In this document: one piece after another, positions 60,735-64,000 of the stretch
Layout of the letters: each line of letters starts with the position of its first letter
How positions within the stretch are numbered: position 1 is the stretch's first letter
Assembly (NCBI RefSeq): GCF_947496485.1
Contig: NZ_CANMCZ010000004.1
Coordinates: 124,001-188,000, forward strand
Direction of reading: 5' to 3'
Origin: an uncultured Winogradskyella sp.
GTDB taxonomy: Bacteria; Bacteroidota; Bacteroidia; Flavobacteriales; Flavobacteriaceae
DNA: 64,000 nt
Made by a program: the position numbers and the translations under genes
Notes under the pieces: generated by a model
The model's input: only the letters and a program-made list of their open reading frames with translations
What the model was told of the DNA's origin: nothing
Database searches by the model: none

Positions 60735-61589
60735 TTATTGGTCTAATTGAACAGTATTTCTAAAATAGCGTTGTACAATGTTGGGATCTGGCAAAAGTGC
60801 TTTGCAGTTACTCCCTTTATTATCATAATCAAAAAGGCTTAAAACGTATTTAATACTTTCTAAACGTGCACGTTTTTTATCATTAGACTTTATAACTACC
60901 CAGGGACTAAAAGAATTATGTGTTCTAGAAAACATTTGATTTTTATAAACCGTAAAGTCATCCCAAAGTTCTTGTCCCTTTTCATCAACAGGACTGAATT
61001 TCCACTTTTTTAGCGGATTTCTCAACCGCTTTTCAAAACGACGTTGTTGCTCTTCCTTAGAAACAGAAAACCAAAACTTAATAATTTTTGTATCAGATTC
61101 AAAGAGCATATTTTCAAATTCTGGTACCTGAATTATAAAACGGTTATATTGTTCTTTGGTACAGAATCCCATTACAGGTTCTACAACCGCTCTGTTATAC
61201 CAACTTCTGTCGAAAAACACAATTTCTCCAGCATCTGGCAATTCTTTGATATACCGATTGAAGTACCATTGTCTTTTTTCAATCTCTGTTGGTTTATTTA
61301 AGGCTACAACACGCCTTGCTCTAGGATTAAGGTGCTCTATAAAACGTTTTATGGTTCCTCCCTTACCAGAAGCATCTCTCCCTTCAAAAATGATAGCTAT
61401 TTTTTTATTTTCTTTTTGAACCCATCTTTGAAAATCAACAAGTTCTGCTTGCAGTGGTAGTAATTCTTGTTCGTAGGCATATTTGTCTAATGCAGATTGA
61501 AACGTTGGATTATCAGCTTTGTTTTTTTCAAGGTAATTTACCAAATCTGCCTTTCGCTTGAAGGTACTTAGAATGTCTTGTGTTAGCAT
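60735..61589 (-). CDS. ppk2: polyphosphate kinase 2 (tandem paralogue)
   Basis: IAIIFEGRDASGKGGTIKRFIEHLNPRARRVVALNKPTEIEKRQWYFNRYI...FFDRSWYNRAVVEPVMGFC. Confidence 0.95.
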   Translation of the reverse strand: MLTQDILSTFKRKADLVNYLEKNKADNPTFQSALDKYAYEQELLPLQAELVDFQRWVQKENKKIAIIFEGRDASGKGGTIKRFIEHLNPRARRVVALNKPTEIEKRQWYFNRYIKELPDAGEIVFFDRSWYNRAVVEPVMGFCTKEQYNRFIIQVPEFENMLFESDTKIIKFWFSVSKEEQQRRFEKRLRNPLKKWKFSPVDEKGQELWDDFTVYKNQMFSRTHNSFSPWVVIKSNDKKRARLESIKYVLSLFDYDNKGSNCKALLPDPNIVQRYFRNTVQLDQ

Positions 61590-61663
61590 ATAGTGTGGAT
61601 TAGTCGTTGCCTTTCAAAGCTAAAGATATTTCAAAACATAGTTTATGACAAATGTCATACATA

Positions 61664-61699
61664 AAAAAGACCTTCGCTTAATTTAAAGGAAGGTCTTTC
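61664..61699. terminator. rho-independent terminator
   Basis: AAAAGACCTTC-loop-GGAAGGTCTTTC. Confidence 0.75.
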
Positions 61700-61718
61700 T
61701 TTTGATTTTAAATAAGTT

Positions 61719-64000
61719 TTATCTCAGTTTTGGAAAATCCATAGGACTCAACTCATGCATTACACCATAAATAGCTTCAAAAATGTCTTCAACCGAAGGT
61801 TTTGAGAAATAGTCGCCATCTGTTCCGTAAGCAGGTCTATGTGGTTTTGCTGCTAATGTTTTTGGTTGACTATCTAAATATTGAAATGCATTTTGGGTAT
61901 TTAATATTTCATTGAGAATATAAGCAGAAGCACCACCTTTAATATCCTCATCTATAACCATAACCCGATTGGTCTTTGCAATACTTTTAACGATATCATG
62001 ATTAAGGTCAAAAGGTAACAAAGACTGTACATCAATAATTTCGGCATCAATACCAACTTCTAATAATTCTTTAGCAGCTTGTTCTACCAAGCGCAGAGTG
62101 GAACCATAAGACACCAAGGTGATATCTTCACCTTCTCTAACCGTTTCAACAACACCAATTGGTGTTTTAAATTCACCAATATTGTTTGGTAATTTTTCTT
62201 TAAGCCTATAGCCATTTAAGCATTCTACAACTAAAGCGGGTTCATCACTTTCTAATAAGGTATTGTAGAATCCTGCAGCTTTGGTCATATCTCTTGGAAC
62301 AAGCACGTGGATACCTCTAATAAGGTTTAAAATACCACCCATCTGAGAACCAGAATGCCAGATGCCTTCTAAACGGTGACCTCTCGTTCTTACAATCAGT
62401 GGTGCTTTTTGACGACCTTTGGTTCTGTACTGTACAGTGGCCAAATCGTCACTCATTATTTGGAGCGCATACATCACATAGTCTAAATACTGAATTTCGG
62501 CAATAGGTCGCAAACCACGCATGGCCATACCAATGCCTTGACCAACAATAGTAGCTTCTCTTATCCCTGTATCTGAGACTCTAAGTTTACCGTATTTTTC
62601 CTGTAATCCTTCTAAACCTTGATTAACATCTCCTATATATCCAGCATCTTCACCGAAAATCAATGCCTCAGGATATTTACCGAAGATAGCATCAAAATTT
62701 TCTCTTAAAACCACACGTCCATCAACATCTTGTGAATCGGCATCATAGGTTGGCACCACTGCAGATTGATTTAAGGCATTGAGATCTGATTGGCTATGTA
62801 AGTGAGAACTATATTTTGGTTGAACTTCATTGAGATAATTATTTATCCAAGCTTGAAGTGCTAGTTTTTCTGAAGAATCTTCCGAAACCACATAGCGTAA
62901 TGCTTTACGGCTAGCGGAAAGAATATCTCTTCTTAACGGTTCTTCTATCGCTACTAAATCGTTTATTAATTTTTTAATGAACACACCATTATGACTCGAT
63001 GAGGCTAATTGCTCTAATAAATGTATAGCATGTTTACGCTCAGCCAAAATAGGATTTATAAATGAAGTCCAAGCTGCTTTTTTACCCTCTCTAACGGCCT
63101 TTTTAATACTGCGCTCTATGGCTGTCAATTCTTCATCTGAAGAAATATCATTGCTTATCATCCACTTTCGCAGTTGTGTATTACAATCATATTCTTCTTC
63201 CCAAGCCAAACGCTCACTATCCTTATAACGCTCATGAGAACCCGATGTAGAATGACCTTGAGGCTGTGTTAGTTGTTGTACATGGATCATTACAGGTACA
63301 TGTTCTTTTCTAGAAATTTGCGCTGCGCGTTGGTAGGTATCTATGAGTTCAGGATAATTCCATCCATCAACTCTGAAAATTTCATAGCCTTTTTCGTTGG
63401 TATTACGCTGAAAACCTTTTAAAATCTCAGAAATGTTTTCTTTTGTGGTTTGGTGTTTGGCATGTACTGAAATACCATATTCATCATCCCAAATACTTAT
63501 TACCATTGGCACTTGTAGTACACCTGCTGCATTTATAGTTTCAAAAAACAAGCCTTCACTTGTACTTGCATTTCCAATAGTTCCCCAGGCAATTTCATTA
63601 CCATCTTTAGAAAAATTGGTGGTGTCTATACCTTTTACTTCTCTGTAGATTTTCGATGCTTGTGCTAAACCTAATAATCTTGGCATTTGTCCTGCTGTAG
63701 GCGAAATATCTGCACTAGAATTTTTTTGTTGGGTAAGGTCTTTCCAATGTCCATTCTCATCTAAACTGTGTGTTGCAAAGTGTCCACCCATTTGGCGACC
63801 AGCAGACATAGGTTCTTCTGTAATATCTGTATTGGCATATAAACCAGCAAAGAATTGCTCTATGGTAAGTTCACCTATAGCCATCATAAACGTTTGATCT
63901 CTATAATAACCAGATCTAAAATCACCATTTTCAAAAGCTTTTGCCCAGGCAATTTGTGGGACTTCTTTACCATCACCAAAAATCCCAAACTTTGCTTTAC
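61719..64000 (-). CDS. fused alpha/beta E1 component of 2-oxo acid dehydrogenase (branched-chain-like), N-terminus outside window
   Basis: Open frame continues to the right edge (KAKFGIFGDGKEVPQIAWAKAFENGDFRSGYYRDQTFMMAIGEL...); alpha part then beta part (ALIFGEDAGYIGDVNQGLEGLQEKYG). Confidence 0.92.
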   Translation of the reverse strand, partial: KAKFGIFGDGKEVPQIAWAKAFENGDFRSGYYRDQTFMMAIGELTIEQFFAGLYANTDITEEPMSAGRQMGGHFATHSLDENGHWKDLTQQKNSSADISPTAGQMPRLLGLAQASKIYREVKGIDTTNFSKDGNEIAWGTIGNASTSEGLFFETINAAGVLQVPMVISIWDDEYGISVHAKHQTTKENISEILKGFQRNTNEKGYEIFRVDGWNYPELIDTYQRAAQISRKEHVPVMIHVQQLTQPQGHSTSGSHERYKDSERLAWEEEYDCNTQLRKWMISNDISSDEELTAIERSIKKAVREGKKAAWTSFINPILAERKHAIHLLEQLASSSHNGVFIKKLINDLVAIEEPLRRDILSASRKALRYVVSEDSSEKLALQAWINNYLNEVQPKYSSHLHSQSDLNALNQSAVVPTYDADSQDVDGRVVLRENFDAIFGKYPEALIFGEDAGYIGDVNQGLEGLQEKYGKLRVSDTGIREATIVGQGIGMAMRGLRPIAEIQYLDYVMYALQIMSDDLATVQYRTKGRQKAPLIVRTRGHRLEGIWHSGSQMGGILNLIRGIHVLVPRDMTKAAGFYNTLLESDEPALVVECLNGYRLKEKLPNNIGEFKTPIGVVETVREGEDITLVSYGSTLRLVEQAAKELLEVGIDAEIIDVQSLLPFDLNHDIVKSIAKTNRVMVIDEDIKGGASAYILNEILNTQNAFQYLDSQPKTLAAKPHRPAYGTDGDYFSKPSVEDIFEAIYGVMHELSPMDFPKLR

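Noticed and set aside
1-64000. CRISPR arrays, tRNA/rRNA genes, transposons or prophage
   Set aside because: No regular spacer-repeat arrays, tRNA-like cloverleaf regions, transposase, integrase or phage structural ORFs were recognised, although I could not run dedicated tools.

Overview
A 64 kb AT-rich chromosomal window, most likely from a marine Flavobacteriaceae member (Bacteroidota). This is inferred from T9SS C-terminal sorting domains, TAnnTTTG-type promoters, and families such as DUF4294, DUF3276 and DUF4856. Most of it is ordinary chromosome: peptidases, UvrD-type helicase, Sua5, ABC exporters, a split acyl-CoA carboxylase, PyrD, GuaB, NusB, YajC, a leucine dehydrogenase-like enzyme, two tandem PPK2 genes and a fused E1 alpha/beta dehydrogenase. 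I saw no rRNA, tRNA, CRISPR array, transposase or integrase. Two accessory islands (about 32.4-38.3 kb and 47.4-50.9 kb) contain the least explained signal. It is a family of about 120-140 bp palindromic intergenic repeats: four clear copies, all in the same orientation, with an apical hairpin whose stem varies by compensatory changes. Their ends are complementary to the far ends of neighbouring gene units (perfect 10-bp match around an adenylate cyclase, 7 bp around a sigma-factor module, 7/8 around a serine hydrolase). This resembles integron gene cassettes with attC sites, but no IntI gene is visible, so it may be a CALIN-like array or an undescribed cassette/repeat system. Secondary points of interest are a DUF4242 / degenerate-cyclase / AraC fusion next to a secreted DUF4242 protein, and several unexplained dyads. 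All family calls come from reading the translated sequences; no database search was run.
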